Under the pieces are notes generated by a model. It did not search any database and was not told the origin of the DNA. It saw only the letters and a list, made by a program, of their open reading frames with translations. Shown piece by piece: positions 31,368 through 44,900 of a stretch of 64,000 nucleotides of DNA (the stretch's first letter is position 1; every line of letters starts with the position of its first letter). The position numbers and the translations under genes are program-made. This DNA comes from Saussurea involucrata (Eukaryota; Streptophyta; Magnoliopsida; Asterales; Asteraceae). Location: positions 37,803,501 to 37,867,500 of the forward strand of contig CM066314.1 of assembly GCA_033807775.1 (NCBI GenBank). The letters are read 5' to 3'.

Positions 31368-33042
31368 CTACAAACATACAAAGTTCAAGATTAGTATTTT
31401 TAATAAATAATCCTTTTTAAATTAACTACCCAAGTTTTACTTTTAAAACAATTAATTTTGTACGAAAAAGGCTAAGATCCTCATTGAGGTTCTATCATCA
31501 CATTAGTTGATCTGCTAGCAATGATAGATTCAATAGGTAGGTGACGATTACCAATTGCATTACAAGTGCAATTCTTAGATCCTTATGGGACCCATGGCAT
31601 CTAGTGGCCGAGCAACTAGTGTCAAGCTGGCATGTTTAGTCCCATCCTTGCCTCGGGTTAAGGTCTTACCTGCTTAACTCGATTAAGTCATCCAATTTGA
31701 AATTATGTGAAAATAGATCTAGGTCTCACGCATAGACAATAATCACCTCAGGATTACAATTCAACCTAGGTCTCACGCATAGGCAAAAAGTAATGGCGAG
31801 GGATTTCAAGCTGATTGGACGTCATGACTTAAAATTGTGACGGGTATAGTATTTTGATAAAGCGTGTCAAAAAAGTACGAAAGAAGCATGCATTCTTCAT
31901 TCGTAGCATAAGTTAAAACATTTCTTAACTGATAGTCTAATTTGTTTTATTTTATGTGTGTCGAGATGTCCATTTAGAGACTAATATATTACCTACATGA
32001 GATATCAATTAGCTTGGACATTACATAAATTAAATAACCGATAAAACCCTTTTAAGCTTTATTTATATAAAACAATAGTTTTAAGTTTCAAATCCAATTT
32101 AAACTTATATTAACTAAATCTAAGGATTTAGTTTCAAAAGTGGTATGTATTTAATTTTGGTTTGAAAAACCCATTTGCAAGTTATAACAATGCAACATAC
32201 AAGAAAAATTAAAACACACAACCAAAATGTGCAAAACCTCAACCGATGAAAAAACCTATGCTTGATCCCGTGAGCCATCACACGGACCAAGAGGGCAACT
32301 AAGGACGGGCCAACATAAACCCTTTATGGGCTCCCACTTGCTCCAAGACCATCAAGAGCAAGTAGAACCCACAAGAACATTCGAACACAAATCTGTCCGG
32401 AAAAACGCAGCAGCTTCGGGGCCCGAAACGTCATGGAAGGAGTCTTCCCCAATCGAAACATCCTTCTGCAAAGTTGTGCCCCTACGTCTTATGGAACTTC
32501 AGCAACAAGAATCAGCACAATCCGATGTGCCAAACTCCGGGAAATCCATTTTTCGTGCCGGCTGTCTAGCAGCTCCGAAAATGTCTTCTCGTCTTTAACT
32601 TTGTCGCCATTCGATTCCGAGCAATGGTTACAATTTTTGATAAAATACATTTATCTACTACTAAACAAAGTAAAAATAATTGCCTAAACTATTACAACCC
32701 AAAAACTCGACAACTAATGAAACAAGGCACACAAACGGTCAAGGTTTTCATCGGTTTTGCACATCAACATAATAATACAATATCATTAAGAGTGTTGGCT
32801 TGGTCCATGGTAAAAATGCATGTTTTACCATGGATCTAAAACACTTACAATAAGAAATAAAACAAGCCAACGAAAACGAAGAAAAACTACAATAATTAAT
32901 CTACGATAAGTATATGTAACTTGTGGCTATAGGATCTTAAAATACATTATTCAAGACCCCAACGATGGTTGAAATTTTCAGAAAAACAACTTTAGTTTTA
33001 GCCACTTTTACATATACATGTTAATCATATGGCACATACGAT
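31368..33042 (-). other. Element E long untranslated leader
   Basis: About 1.7 kb between the primer site and gag. No ORF of note on either strand and no feature I recognise. Confidence 0.6.
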
Positions 33043-33055
33043 GACTCTGATACCA
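33043..33055 (-). other. Primer-binding site of element E
   Basis: Minus strand TGGTATCAGAGTC, tRNA-Met type, 1 nt inside the 5' LTR. Confidence 0.88.
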
Positions 33056-33056
33056 C

Positions 33057-33761
33057 TGTTGGTGATTAAGTAAAGAAACACAAATATAAACATATATAAG
33101 AACGCAGCGGAACAATCACCAAACAGGATCAACGTATTGCCAATATGATTAAACGAAGAATACAAATAACGATATACCTTTGTAGCGTGATTTGTACACT
33201 AATCCGGATCCACTTGTGTGCTCTTTTGAAACCAAGTATTCAACGGAGAATACCTCTAGAGTAATCCACACTACACCTCCTTGATCACCACGGGATGCTA
33301 GTCCTCCTTAGTAACGGATCTTATAGCTTCGATTAGACAAGAAACAAGCTAGAAGATCAAAGCGGAAAAACCCTAGAGAGGCCTAGGGGAGGGGCGCCGA
33401 TTTTGGGAGAGAAGAAGGAGTATTAGGTTAAACTTAATTAGGTCATTAACATCTATATATATTAATGAACCCTAAAGCTTCCTTGGGCTTCTTAAAGGTT
33501 CTCCCTTCTAAATCTTTATGGACCTAAGATTTAATTAAACGTAATAGGCTTGCTATTAACTTAAATCCAATACAAACCCATTAAGCCAAACTTAATGATT
33601 TGTGCCCATCTAATTACCCCACGTTACTTAGGTTATTTATATAATGTAAATACAATAATTACATTATATTAAATGGTATCTCAGTGTATTGTGTGTGACC
33701 CTGTAGGCCCACGTGTATCTAGCCAAATAATTATCTATTATGACTTGAACATATTCCAACA
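33057..33761 (-). repeat. 5' LTR of element E
   Basis: 705 bp partner of the 23796 LTR, without the Cassandra insert. Followed by TGATC target duplication. Confidence 0.93.
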
Positions 33762-33766
33762 TGATC

Positions 33767-34004
33767 AATAAAGTTATATTTTAGAGTTTTATCTCTAATT
33801 TAAAAGTTTTCTCTTATTTTCCGGGTTATACCATCGTAGACTTGATATCATTTTAGATTTAGACGTTTGTCGATCCGTTCCACATTATTCTTACTACGTC
33901 ATGACGTATGAATATTGAAAAGTTATTGTATACTCGTGAATATATATAAATTAATGATGAATAATATGTACATTTATGATAAATATCATATTGACGCAAA
34001 TGTG

Positions 34005-34041
<37 letters not shown>

Positions 34042-34092
34042 GTAGAAATATTTTAAGACTTAAGTTTACAACTTATACTGCATACATACTAC
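33767..34092. other. AT-rich spacer with TA microsatellite
   Basis: No gene. A TA repeat lies at about 34009-34038. Confidence 0.6.
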
Positions 34093-34101
34093 TTATTAAA
34101 A

Positions 34102-34849
34102 GGGAAAAGTTCAAAAAAACCCAACGAACTATCCTATTTTGCATGATTAAGTCTCTAAACTATTTTTTTGAATGAAAAAACCATTAAACTTTCTCATTTT
34201 GAATGATTAAGTCACTAAACTATTTTTTGGATGAAAAAACCATTAAACTTTGTCGTTTTAAATGATCAAGTCCCTGAACATTTTTCTTAAAAATATAAAT
34301 CACCGAACTTTTAATGATTGCCTATAACCGACTAAAAAAAATTTAAATTAAGAAAACCTAAATCAAATTTACCGTTCCAAAACCCTACGTCATTTAAACC
34401 ACACGCAAACATTGGGTCAACAACTTGATAGATGATATGGAGAACGGAAAACAATGGGGCGACGAGAAACAATACCATTGTTTACGAGAAGTTTGAATGG
34501 CGTAGGGCTTGGGAATGGTAAAACTAATTTAGACTTTATTTTATTTTAAAATTTTCATAGTCGGTTATATGTATATTTTTTGTTAAAATGATGCACGTAA
34601 CCAATTTTGAAAGTTCGGTGATTTATTTATTAAAAAATGTTCAAGGACTTAATTATTTAAAATGAGAAAGTTTAATGGTTTTTTCGTTCAAAGTTAGAGG
34701 TTTTAATGGTTTTTTCATTCAAAAAAATAGTTTAGGGACTTAATCATTCAAAATGAGAAAGTTTAATGGTTTTTTTCGTTCAAAAAAATAGTTTAAGGAC
34801 TTAACCATTCAAAATGAGATAGTTCGTTGGGTTTTTTTGAACTTTTCCC
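34102..34849. mobile_element. Mutator-like MITE with long terminal inverted repeats
   Basis: 748 bp flanked by TTATTAAAA and GTATTAAAA (9 bp, one mismatch). The ends GGGAAAAGTTCAAAAAAACC are inverted copies, and the inverted arms extend about 200 bases, each containing tandem ~67-base units around TTTAATGGTTTTTTC / GACTTAATCATTCAAAATG. No coding capacity. The 9-bp duplication and long arms fit a Mutator-derived non-autonomous element. Confidence 0.75.
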
Positions 34850-34858
34850 GTATTAAAA

Positions 34859-35513
34859 CTTCAAACTTGGACTCCATAAAATGGAAAGATAAGTAACTAG
34901 TAGAATGTAGAAATACAAGATAAACATTAAGTTCTAAGAATACCCAAAAATAATGCTAAAACGGATAATCAACCGAATACCTTGCTCTCTAAATAACACA
35001 CAAAACCATAAAATAAAATTGAAAGGTATAGAAAATACAACGAAGCATGAATCAGAATTGACATTATGAATTATCGCCTTCAGAATCGAGATGCATTCGC
35101 TGGTGTATATAAAAAGGAAAAGCACAATTTTATACGTTATAACCAACTTAACGACATATGACCATGTTTAAAATAGTTATAAGTCTCTAAAACTGAGTAT
35201 AAAAACAAGGTTGTTTTAGTCTTGACAACCAATATGATGAATGACTTTTAACAACTTTATATTACCTTTAAATGTATATATATGTATTTAATTCATGGCA
35301 CGGCTTCTTTTTAACTCGTTACACTCGCATTAGAGGCCAATGATCCATGGAAAGAAATTTCATTCTCATTTCCTTCTTGATTTTGACTTTTTCAGATCAC
35401 AAAACAGGTTACATAAAGAAAGAAGCATGTTCACAAGAAAAACACAACAAGCCAAATATTAAATAATTCGATAAGCTGTTTATCTTTTTTTCACGATTGT
35501 ATTATTAAACTTT
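34859..35513. other. Spacer without identifiable features
   Basis: AT-rich, no ORF or repeat that I can support. Confidence 0.6.
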
Positions 35514-36310
35514 GGCTTTGTTTGACAAACTAGCTGATAAGCTAGTTGGTAGCTCATAAGCTAGCTGGTAGCTCATAAGCTAGCTGATAGCCGATAAATT
35601 AGCTGATGAAAAAGTCATGTTTGGCAAAACTAGCTTATAAACATGTAAAATGACCAAAAAGGGCATCTTCAATAAATTATCAATTACAATATTTAATTAT
35701 ATAATTAAAAAATTATAGAAATATAATACGTTAATTAATACAACCAATGTAGTAACAAAAATTAAATAACATAACATGTTAATTATATGTATTTAAAATT
35801 TATTACTACATGTATACTATAAATTTTGAATTTGTTAAAACATGTTTTAGAAGAAATATATATTAATTTATGATTTTAAATAACCGCTATATACAATAAA
35901 AAAAATCATAAAATAATTGACAAGATTTATAGTAATTGACAATTAAAATATATTTATTGTTATTTAAAAATAAATAAATATATTTTATATAATTAACAAT
36001 AACTCTAAATAAATAAAAATTAATATTAAGTAATTAAAATTTAATTTAATAATTTTCAGTTAATATTAATTAATATTTATTAATTAATAATAATAAAATA
36101 AAATAAAATAATAGTTATTTATAATAATAGTTAATAAATAATAATTGATATTAATAAGGGTAATATTGGAATATTCACAAAAAGCTAGTGAAAAGCTACT
36201 CCAACTAGCGTTTCAAAAAGCTAGCTTATAAGCTAGCTTATGGCCATCCAAACATGTACCCAGAAAAAAAAGCTAGCTTATAAGCTAGCTTTTTTTTGCC
36301 AAACAATGCC
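35514..36310. mobile_element. hAT-like MITE copy 1 (AGCTAGCTTATAAGC family)
   Basis: Ends GGCTTTGTTTGACAAACTAGCT and an inverted GGCATTGTTTGGCAAA...AGCTAGCT. The subterminal arms are packed with the palindromic word AGCTAGCTTATAAGCTAGCT and the core is very AT-rich. No ORF. The target duplication is not clear. Confidence 0.6.
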
Positions 36311-36467
36311 TTTGATTGATTAAATCGTTGAGCCATGAATTTCAAACTGCTTTTCCAAAATCGAGTTTTTAGGATTGAATTTGAACAATGTTTATAGTTT
36401 GCATCGGAGTCATTAGTTTCAGATTTTATGTACTACAATACTAGCATATGACAAAATGTTATGTTGA

Positions 36468-37241
36468 GGCTATGTTTGGCAAACTAGCTTATAACTGGTG
36501 ACTGATAAGCTAGTCAGTAGTTGATAAGCTAGCTTATAAAAAAAAGTCACGTTTGACAAAAACTAGGTTATAAACATGTAAAATAATAAAAAAATGACAT
36601 CTTGAAAAAATTATCAATTACAATATTTAATAATATAATTAAAACAATTAAAATTATAGTAATATATATAATATGTAAATTAGTAAAGAAAAAAATAAAT
36701 AATATAATATGTTAATTAAAAGAATTTGAAATTTATTATTATATATACTATAAATTTTGAGTTTGTTAAAACAAATTTTTAGAAAGAAATCTACATTAAC
36801 TTATAATTTTAAATACCGTTCCATATAATATGTCAAATAATAATTGAATAATAATTAAAAAAATAATAGTGACTAATAACTAAAGTATATCGGTTAATAT
36901 TAAAAAATATATTAAAATAATTGATATGGTTAAACAATAATTCTAAATAATTAAAAGTTAATATCAATGTATAACTAAACTTTAATTAATAGTTTTCAGT
37001 TAATATTAATTGATTACAATTAAATTTTAATGATTAATATCTATTTATAATTAACAGTTAAAATATATCATAATTAATATTAATTAGGGTATAATTGGAA
37101 AAAAAATCTCAAAAAACTTCTCATAAGCTACTTCAAATGGCCTATCAAAACACTAGCTTATAAGCTAATTTATATCCATCAAAACATATACTAAAAAAAT
37201 AACTTAACTTATAAATTAGCTTAGGTTTACCGAACAATGCC
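36468..37241. mobile_element. hAT-like MITE copy 2 (same family)
   Basis: Ends GGCTATGTTTGGCAAACTAGCT and an inverted GGCATTGTTCGGTAAAC. The core shares phrases with copy 1 (CAATTACAATATTTAAT, TTTGTTAAAACA). More diverged than copy 1. Confidence 0.55.
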
Positions 37242-37244
37242 TAA

Positions 37245-37313
37245 GGGGCCGTTTATCAAACGCTTATCCAGGTAAGCGCTTACTAGTCAAATTTAACACT
37301 ATCACTTACTTAC
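37245..37313. mobile_element. Left part of TIR element split by element B
   Basis: GGGGCCGTTTATCAAACGC... aligns as an inverted repeat (23 of 32 bases by eye) with the end at 63369-63400. The rest of this small element is at 63178-63400. Both parts carry GGTAAGCGCTTAC-type words. Confidence 0.5.
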
Positions 37314-38562
37314 TGATAACACCAATTTTTGGCGTTATTTTCGGTCCACAAATCACTGAGAGTGGCTTGTTTTGAAGCAAAAAGGCGGGATTTTATGGTT
37401 TTCCCAATGAAATGTGCAGGTAGTCCGGAAGAAAAGGATTGTCGAAAAATAGAGCAGAAAAGCCCAAACGAAGGTCCAAAAGAGAACCAAGAGGAAGCCC
37501 AAGTCCAGACCCGAGCCTAAAACCAAGCCTGGAGCCGAACCAGACCAAGAAACTGCGCGGCCTGCGCCGCGGCTTGAGGCTGCGAGCTAGGCCGCGCAAC
37601 TCTCTGTTTCAGCCTTAAACTTGGCGTTTTCCGGAATTAGGGCAGGATCGATTCACGTGCGACGGGAGGCGGAGAAGGGGAGATTTTCAGAGGTATTTCC
37701 ACCACTTTTGAGCCACGATAGAGAGCCGATTGAAGAGGAGTTCACCACGAGTAGCGGATTAGAGCCGAGAGAAGGGATTTCATCAGTATAACTTTCACGT
37801 TCATGATCACGATGCTTTCACACACTACTTTCTACCCTTTTCTTGTGTTTTCGTTCACCCCTAACATGAACTAATCTTTAGATGTTGGGGGGGTGGAATA
37901 ACTATGGTTTTTATTAAAGATGACGTGTAACCGAAGGATTTTATCGATTTGATCTATGAAGCATTTGATTTTAGTTTTCTTAAACAATTGTAGCTTGATC
38001 ACCTTCAATTGATTTTCATGATTTTTGATTAAGTTCAAGAGAATTAATTAACGACTAGATCAGATAATCAGGTGCCGGAAAGGAGATTCAGGTAGAGATA
38101 GTCGGATCACCTTTTTGCTCTGTAAAGTTTAACCTAATGTGTTTTAAAGCCACCGGTGGAAATCGAGAGAATAAACTAGTGAGTTTTAAGATAAAATTCG
38201 TTATTGCTTGACAAAGAATAACGGTGAATTTCAAAACTAGATTTCATAGAAATAATCGGTAATAATTGTTTGGGTTTTCGTTCGTCGATAGCATAACCAT
38301 AGGAAATCAAACCCTCAACCTTTTCTCTATCAAAGTCTCTTCCAATCTTTCGTTAATCAATTTTAGTTTTATTTACTTTTAAACAATTTCTAAACCACAA
38401 ACCAAAATTTTGACCGTTCAGTTAATAGCAATTGTAGTCATTGACTCATTGTGATACTTAGTTCCTAGTTCCCTTAGTTCGATACTCGTACTTTCCGTAT
38501 TATTACATGATTCGACTCGTACACTTGCGGTTAGATTAAGGGGGGTGTAAACCCGCCTATCA
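37314..38562 (+). repeat. 5' LTR of element B
   Basis: 1249 bp, TGATAACACC...CGCCTATCA. Contains a GC-rich block at about 37554-37610 (GCGCGGCC...GGCCGCGC...CTCTCTGTTT). Confidence 0.93.
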
Positions 38563-38568
38563 AGTTTT

Positions 38569-38585
38569 TGGCGCCGTTGCCGGGG
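38569..38585 (+). other. Primer-binding site of element B
   Basis: TGGCGCCGTTGCCGGGG, six nt after the LTR, tRNA-Asp type as in element A. Confidence 0.9.
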
Positions 38586-38718
38586 AGCTAGTTGCAACTA
38601 ATAGCACTACCAGCTATAAGCGCTATTACATTGAACATTTGTTTTTATTTTTATTTACTTTTATTCAGTTTTTGGGTTGCTAATTTTTGTACTTTCATTT
38701 TCAGATACTAATTGGTTT

Positions 38719-40255
38719 ATGCCAAGAAGAACCTCAGGGAAAGGCACAAAACCGATCGATCCAGAGATTGAAAGAACAGCTCGCCTATTACGAAAAGCAG
38801 CCAAAGTCAGAAGACAACTGAGAATGGGCGACGAGATACCTGTCAACAACCCACCTCTGCCTCCTCCGGCGAGAGTTCCGATGCGGTCATTCGCCAATCC
38901 GAATGTGGCATCCGCACGCAGGGGTATACAACCTCCAACAACTGGTGCAAATTACTTTGAAATAAAGCCAAGCACGATTGTTATGGTTCAACAACACCAG
39001 TTTGGAGGAGCACCGACAGAAGATCCTCACGGACACCTCCGTGCATTCGAACGGATATGCAACACTTTCAAGATCAACGGAGTGAATGAGGATGCAATCA
39101 AGTTACGGTTGTTCTGTTTTTCACTCAAGGCCAGAGCAAAGACCTGGATAGAAAACCTACCGACCGATCTGATCACAACATGGGCAGAGTTGAAAGCCGC
39201 ATTTCTCCAGAAGTTCTTCCCACCGGGCAGGACTGCCCAACTTATGGCGGACATCACGCATTTCGCTCAATGGGATCAAGAAACGTTGTATGAAGCATGG
39301 GAGAGGTATAAGGACATGCTGAAAAAATGTCCTCATAATGGGCTGCATAGTTGGGTTGTCATCCAGACATTTTTCAGTAGACTTACCCGCAGTTTAATAA
39401 CGATATTACAGTTGCAGCGGGTGGAGCTCTAATGGATAAGTCATACGAGGAAGCTTGCGAGTTGATCGAGAACCTGGTCGAACACAACTATGCCACTCCG
39501 AGATCAGCGGTTAGACGAGTTGCTAGCGTACAAGAGAACGAGGAGTTGAAATCCATCAAGGCTCAGTTGGCCGCACTGACCAACCTGAAAGGGTCTTCTC
39601 CCCAACCAGCATTTATGATGGAAGAGGGTATGCCGGAGATGGCTCCACCGGTGAACGAGCCTGAACAAGTCCAATTCCTTCATAATCAGAACAACCGGCC
39701 ACGAAACGACCCATTTTCTAATACATACAATGAAGGCTGGAAAAGGCATCCGAACTTCTCGTGGAGTCAACCACAAGGCCAACCGAAGGAAACCATGGCC
39801 CAGCAACAACAGCAACACTACGGTAATCAATCTAACTTTCCTAACTCTTCTCAATCTAACAATGTTTATCGTCCTCCAGGTTACAATCAAAGGAAGTTCG
39901 ATGAAGGACAATACGGGGAGAAGAAACCGGGACTAGAGGACATGATGATGAAATTCATGTCCAAGATGGATAGTACCGTCGAGGGATTAGCGGGTACGGT
40001 AAGCACAGTCAAGGCGGCTACTGATCAGAATACGACTTCTATAAAGCTTCTTGAAAGGCAAGTGGGCCAAATTTCTGAAGCCTTACAAAATCGAGCTCCC
40101 GGACAGTTTCCGAGCCAACCCGAAAGGAAACCCCGGGAAGATTGCAAAGCCATTCAATTGAGAAGTGGCAAGGAGCTGATCAAAGATCCTACTCGAGAAT
40201 CACTACCAAAGGAGACCGAGCCCAAGGAGCAAGATGTTGAGATTATAGACGTGTA
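38719..40255 (+). pseudogene. Element B gag with one frameshift
   Basis: I choose the ATG at 38719 (MPRRT), not the upstream ATG at 38677, because element A also has an MPRR start after a short leader. Capsid blocks FGGAPTEDPHGHLRAFERI, WIENLPTDLITTWAELKAAFLQKFFPP and WERYKDMLKKCPHNG are present. A one-base shift at about 39384-39390 moves the reading to the second frame (AAGGALMDKSYEEACELIENL, ... QVGQISEALQNRAPGQ, IQLRSGKEL). No Cys zinc knuckle is seen where relatives have one. The frame is cut after residue DVY by element C and resumes at 47693. Confidence 0.88.
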
Positions 40256-41997
40256 TGTAACAACCCAATTTCAATAAAATAAAACTTGTAACAATACAAC
40301 CAAAATTGGTCCCAAAGTATACAATTAATGCTACTTAAACTCTAAGTTCGCAGCAAATAACACACCCACAACTGAGATGCTACAGGAAGCCCGACGAAAT
40401 CTACAAGTCTTCTCTAGGCTCTAGCTCTTCTACAACGCCACACACTTCCTTCATCGCCAGATGGAATCCCAAACACGACTATCACCTGAAAATGGTTTTA
40501 GTTTTTGAAAATCGAGGGTTAGACCATGAGGTCTAGTGAATTCCCTCTAAACGTATCCACAAGCCATTTAAGAAAAACGTTTCATTTCAAAACAGTAACA
40601 CATCAACATATACTCAACAAGGGTGTACACAGTGGCATAGACTATTTAACACCTTACAAAGCCAGGCACGGCAACTCGACACCTTACAAAGCCAGACACG
40701 GCAACTCGACACCTTACAAAGCCAGGCACGACAACTCGACACCTTACAAAGCCAGGCACGACAACTCAACACCTTACAAAGCCAGGCACGACAACTCGAG
40801 AAGTCCCCCACTGTGCAACCCGACTCCACCCATAGCAATAACCAAACAAGCATGTAATCAACATTCACGCATAACTGTACGTATAAACAACTTGTATGCA
40901 ATTGTAAACATTTCTATGTCATGCACAATAAAACCTTTCCAAATCGTTTAATCATGTCATCATGCTTGTAAACATAATCGGTTAAGAAACCTTACCCAAA
41001 ACGTTTAATCATGCTCAAACCAAATTCAGATACGAAATCCTTAGCAAAACATTTCATTTGCACCAAAAAGGGGTTAAGGGAACTCACCTTAGCATTCTCA
41101 CATCGACACACGCTCCGAAACACACTTTAGCTCAAACCGAACACCTGAATTGGACGTCATAAGAATGGTATTAAACCACCTAATTACATCCCAAAACATC
41201 GCTACTAAGCCCCTAAAACAAACCCCCAAACGGTGCCTCGATTCTAGACCCGAAACCCGAAGCGAAACGAAGGGCACCCACACACAACAGCGACTTACGC
41301 GACTTTCCCCGCGGCTTACAAACCGCGTGGGAAACCGCGTAAGTCCCTGTTCGAGACTTCCACATCCGCACAACGAATTCAGTCCGAAATTGCACCCTTT
41401 CTCAACCCCAACTCATCCCCAAATTGATATTTAAGGTACCAAAAACATTTAGGATCAATAACCAACACTTTAAACAACATAAAACCCACCAATTTCATCC
41501 AATGATTCATCCCTTAAACCCTAAACACATATTCTTGACAAAACTCAACTCTACCATTGAAATGATGGATGATTCTCTAAGAAAAGCTTGTAAATCATTC
41601 AAAACTCAAACATAGCAATCTCCTTTGGAGCATTCACCCTCAAAACATTAAAACATTAGAAAATCTTATACCACACTCTTCTCATTAATCCTTTCAATAG
41701 AAGAAAAACATGAGAGGGGAAGTTTACCTTGGAGAAGATGAAGATTAACCTCACATTCAGCTTCCAAATCCAAGCTCTCTCTTCAAGAAGCTTCAAGATC
41801 CTCCAACTCCTCCTCTAGCCATCCCCAATACGTATGAACCACAAAATGGAAATAATCTAGGGTTTTATCCCTTTTTATACCAATTCACAAATTTTAGATT
41901 TTGCAAACAAGTCCCCAAGTTGAATATTTCTTACCTTAGCCCCAAAAACTTCATTTACTCTAACCTTGCAAGAAGAATAAAAATATGGGGTGTTACA
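40256..41997 (-). repeat. 3' LTR of element C
   Basis: 1742 bp. Carries five copies of a 30-base unit (ACACCTTACAAAGCCAGGCA...) at 40649-40798, the TAGACC...GGTCTA repeat at 40520-40535, and a GC-rich CCGCGG/ACCGCGT block at 41286-41352. Confidence 0.9.
40649..40798. repeat. Minisatellite in element C LTR, five 30-bp units
   Basis: Five tandem units with one or two differences. The partner LTR (46433-46492) has only two, which accounts for the ~89 bp length difference between the LTRs. Confidence 0.92.
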
Positions 41998-44900
41998 TCA
42001 CCTCCCCCTTATTAGAATTCCGTCCTCGGAATTCCATTGCCAGGCTCATGCTGCAGAAGAGTTAACTTCCGACTCCCAATACCTATTTTGCCCCAAAATT
42101 TCTTAGGAAGTTACAACTACATCTCTACAAGACTAACTTCTTTGTCTTTCAAATTCTCAACCATCCGGCCCCAATTACTCACACTGTCTGCGAAGCTACA
42201 CCAAACTTCTTCCCAACCAACATTCTCTAAACAAGGGTTAAGACATACCAAAAGCACTCCAAATTTTTACCGAGTGCCTCTAAATCAATCAATAATTCCC
42301 AGTTCTTTCGAAAACTGCCACTACTCCATTACAATGTAGTCCAATTCAATCTCCTATTGAAACACACTACTCCAAACCATGGGAATATTTCCCCATCCAA
42401 CTGTTCTCCCGACTTGAGATTGACAATGCTCAAACCTTCTAATCCAGTCAACTTAGTTCCATTCACTCCTGATCAGCATCGACAACATACAGTATTCTTG
42501 ACATCGCTCCTAGGCCAACAACTACACTCTCGGGTCTGTAGCACGCCCAGCCACACACTTGCAATCTCTTCGTTCAAACATACTACTCATCCAAAATACT
42601 CTCTTTAATAGAAAACGACTCTACTCGAGTTAACACCGCAATAACCCGAATCTCTAAATAGAGACTAATCACTCCCTTCGTCAACATTACACACTATCAC
42701 TCGCATATCGTTACCGCATTCTCACCACCACATAATATTCATATCCAAGGAAGAACGCCCTCCTACCAAAATAGCGTTCGCCTGGCACAATTGCGTTTCC
42801 TCAAAGTCACACCGATCACACGTGCCTCAACAGTTATAAATCAACGGTCCAAACTCCCAACAATCGCTAAGCCATAATTCTATTCTATACACAATTATAT
42901 CCTTCGCCCAATTCCACCGAACGGTTCCACTAACTAGGAACTACCACCAAAATTCGCTTGCCCTCCCACAAGGAGGAGTGACCAAGTTCACTCAAACTAT
43001 TCCAACTAATCGTATACTGAACGACACGCTCATGTGAAACATTCTTCCGACAATACCAAATCTAATCCAAAGGTCTCTCAACCAAGGCACTACATCCGAC
43101 CACTTGTTTCCTTTCTAGCTTGATACACTAAAGATGCTTTAAAAGAATGCTTCGCTAACACGAGCCAGTTTTAGATTGGTCGCATGAAATTAGCTCTCTC
43201 AACTCTTTAATCATGGCATCCACAAAGATTCCTTTCCTCATGCTCTTCAAATAATCGTTCTTTAATCAAAGCCCGCCTTTCCAGTGTCCCACGACATCTT
43301 CTTACTGCAATCCTGTCTATACTTGATCTGTCATACCGTCATCATTTTCTCTCGTGCTTACACAGAACGCCCAACACACACCGCTACAGTCCAAAAGAAC
43401 GTTTCTCTAAATTCATCAATCATAACCTTTAGCCAAGTCCTCATGAAGTACTTAGCACCAAGAACTACCAAGAGTTCCTAACTCTCAAACACCGTCGCCC
43501 CGCGACCACATTGCAACAAGCTGACATGATGCCTTTACATACGCAGAAGATGTTACTTCTTTCATGCCGCCCATAACGCAATTTCAAACGAAGCCAAAAC
43601 GTTGCTCGACTTTGCCCTTCCCGGGTTTAAACGAACCACATTTCAAGGTCAACTACTCAAGGCACACCCGCTTCGATTACCCTAACCTTTCGTTCTTATA
43701 TGGGTCATCATACCCCATAAGAAAATCACTTAAGCAATCACGATCTCTTACTTTTGTACACTCATACAAGGTGGTCAAACGTCACGTCGGATACCTACCT
43801 TTCTCCAAACAACTTCTTACATCTTTGTAAGAAAACTCAACAAGATAACCACACTATAGTTACTTCTCCAATACCAACCTCCCGACGACTATCCAACAAA
43901 ACGATCAGTGATTCGCCATCGACAATCGACATGCAATTGTCCAGTCGCCTCACGACAGACAAGGATTCTCGAAAGAAGCTATTTCTCCTAACTCCCCGAA
44001 CAAGTCCTCGTTCCTCGTTAACTCCTCGCAATCTATCTCCGCTGTGCTAGACACCTTACGCACAAGCGACTCATCAAGACCTCAATGGACCTCACATCCA
44101 CATTGGTGGTCTTCCGTTTTCCCCCAGTGCCCTCACAAGGTGTTCCTATACCATATCATTAACACATTCTCGAACGACCTCACTCGTTCACACCCAACGG
44201 GTTCACTCTCACGTTTTAATCTCCTGACATCACCCCTAATTTGAGACATGTTAAACAGTCGTAACCTTCTATACCAAGGGACTACGTGATGATAATTCCA
44301 TTCCTCCCTGACAATCTAGGATTCCTAACAGAACCCACTTCATTCAACGCATCATAACCAACTTATACCCCACCGTTCCCACTTGAGAGAAAACAAACAC
44401 AAGATCTTTCTTAGCGCGAGATCTAATTACTAAACCAACTCAGTATTCCATCTCAAAACCGAAAACATTACATTAAGTAACGTAACGCTACTGATTACTA
44501 TTCCACCAACAGAAACACTTTGACCATTTCAACTTTACCGCGATTAAAACTATTCTCACATAACCCGACAATAGTTCAAACTACACTCATACCAACATTC
44601 CGAATTCACTGCCCAAGACTCCCGGTATTCACCAACTTACTCTAACAGAAACACTAAGGTCATAACTTGACCACATCTTATTCAACTAACAATTCAACTC
44701 CCAAAGCCTTTCCTTGACCTCAATCGTGATACCCTTCCCGACCTAGCGAGTTCATAGCCTTCATGCACAATGACACAACGATTGAAATCATTTTGCACAC
44801 TTTTAAGAAATAGATGCAAAATTATAAAACGAGTTTGAGTATGCATGAAACAACATTACTCAAGATGAATAGTAAAACACAACGACCGCAAGGATCGCTC

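Larger units (their letters stand above)
23796..33761 (-). mobile_element. Element E: Ty1/copia retrotransposon with nested inserts
   Basis: Minus-strand element with LTRs 23796-25140 and 33057-33761. The first is 705 bp once the Cassandra insert and one copy of its duplication are removed, exactly matching the second. Target duplication TGATC (23791-23795 and 33762-33766). tRNA-Met-type primer site at 33043-33055 and purine tract beside the 3' LTR. Gag-protease and the start of integrase are at 29854-31367 and the end of RT plus RNase H at 25997-26799. The integrase core and most of RT are missing, replaced by element F. Confidence 0.92.

Noticed and set aside
33915..34175. 86-aa ORF with Tyr/Ile repeats
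   Set aside because: It runs through a TA microsatellite and a MITE end.
38661..39911. Minus-strand ORFs opposite B gag
   Set aside because: Antisense shadows without motifs. The plus strand has clear gag blocks.
40649..40798. CRISPR-like array
   Set aside because: Units are directly tandem with no spacers, in a plant LTR.
40526..40951. 141-aa ORF with TPYKARHDNS repeats
   Set aside because: The repeats come from the 30-base minisatellite in the C LTR, whose length is a multiple of three. The frame starts within the LTR inverted repeat and differs between LTRs.
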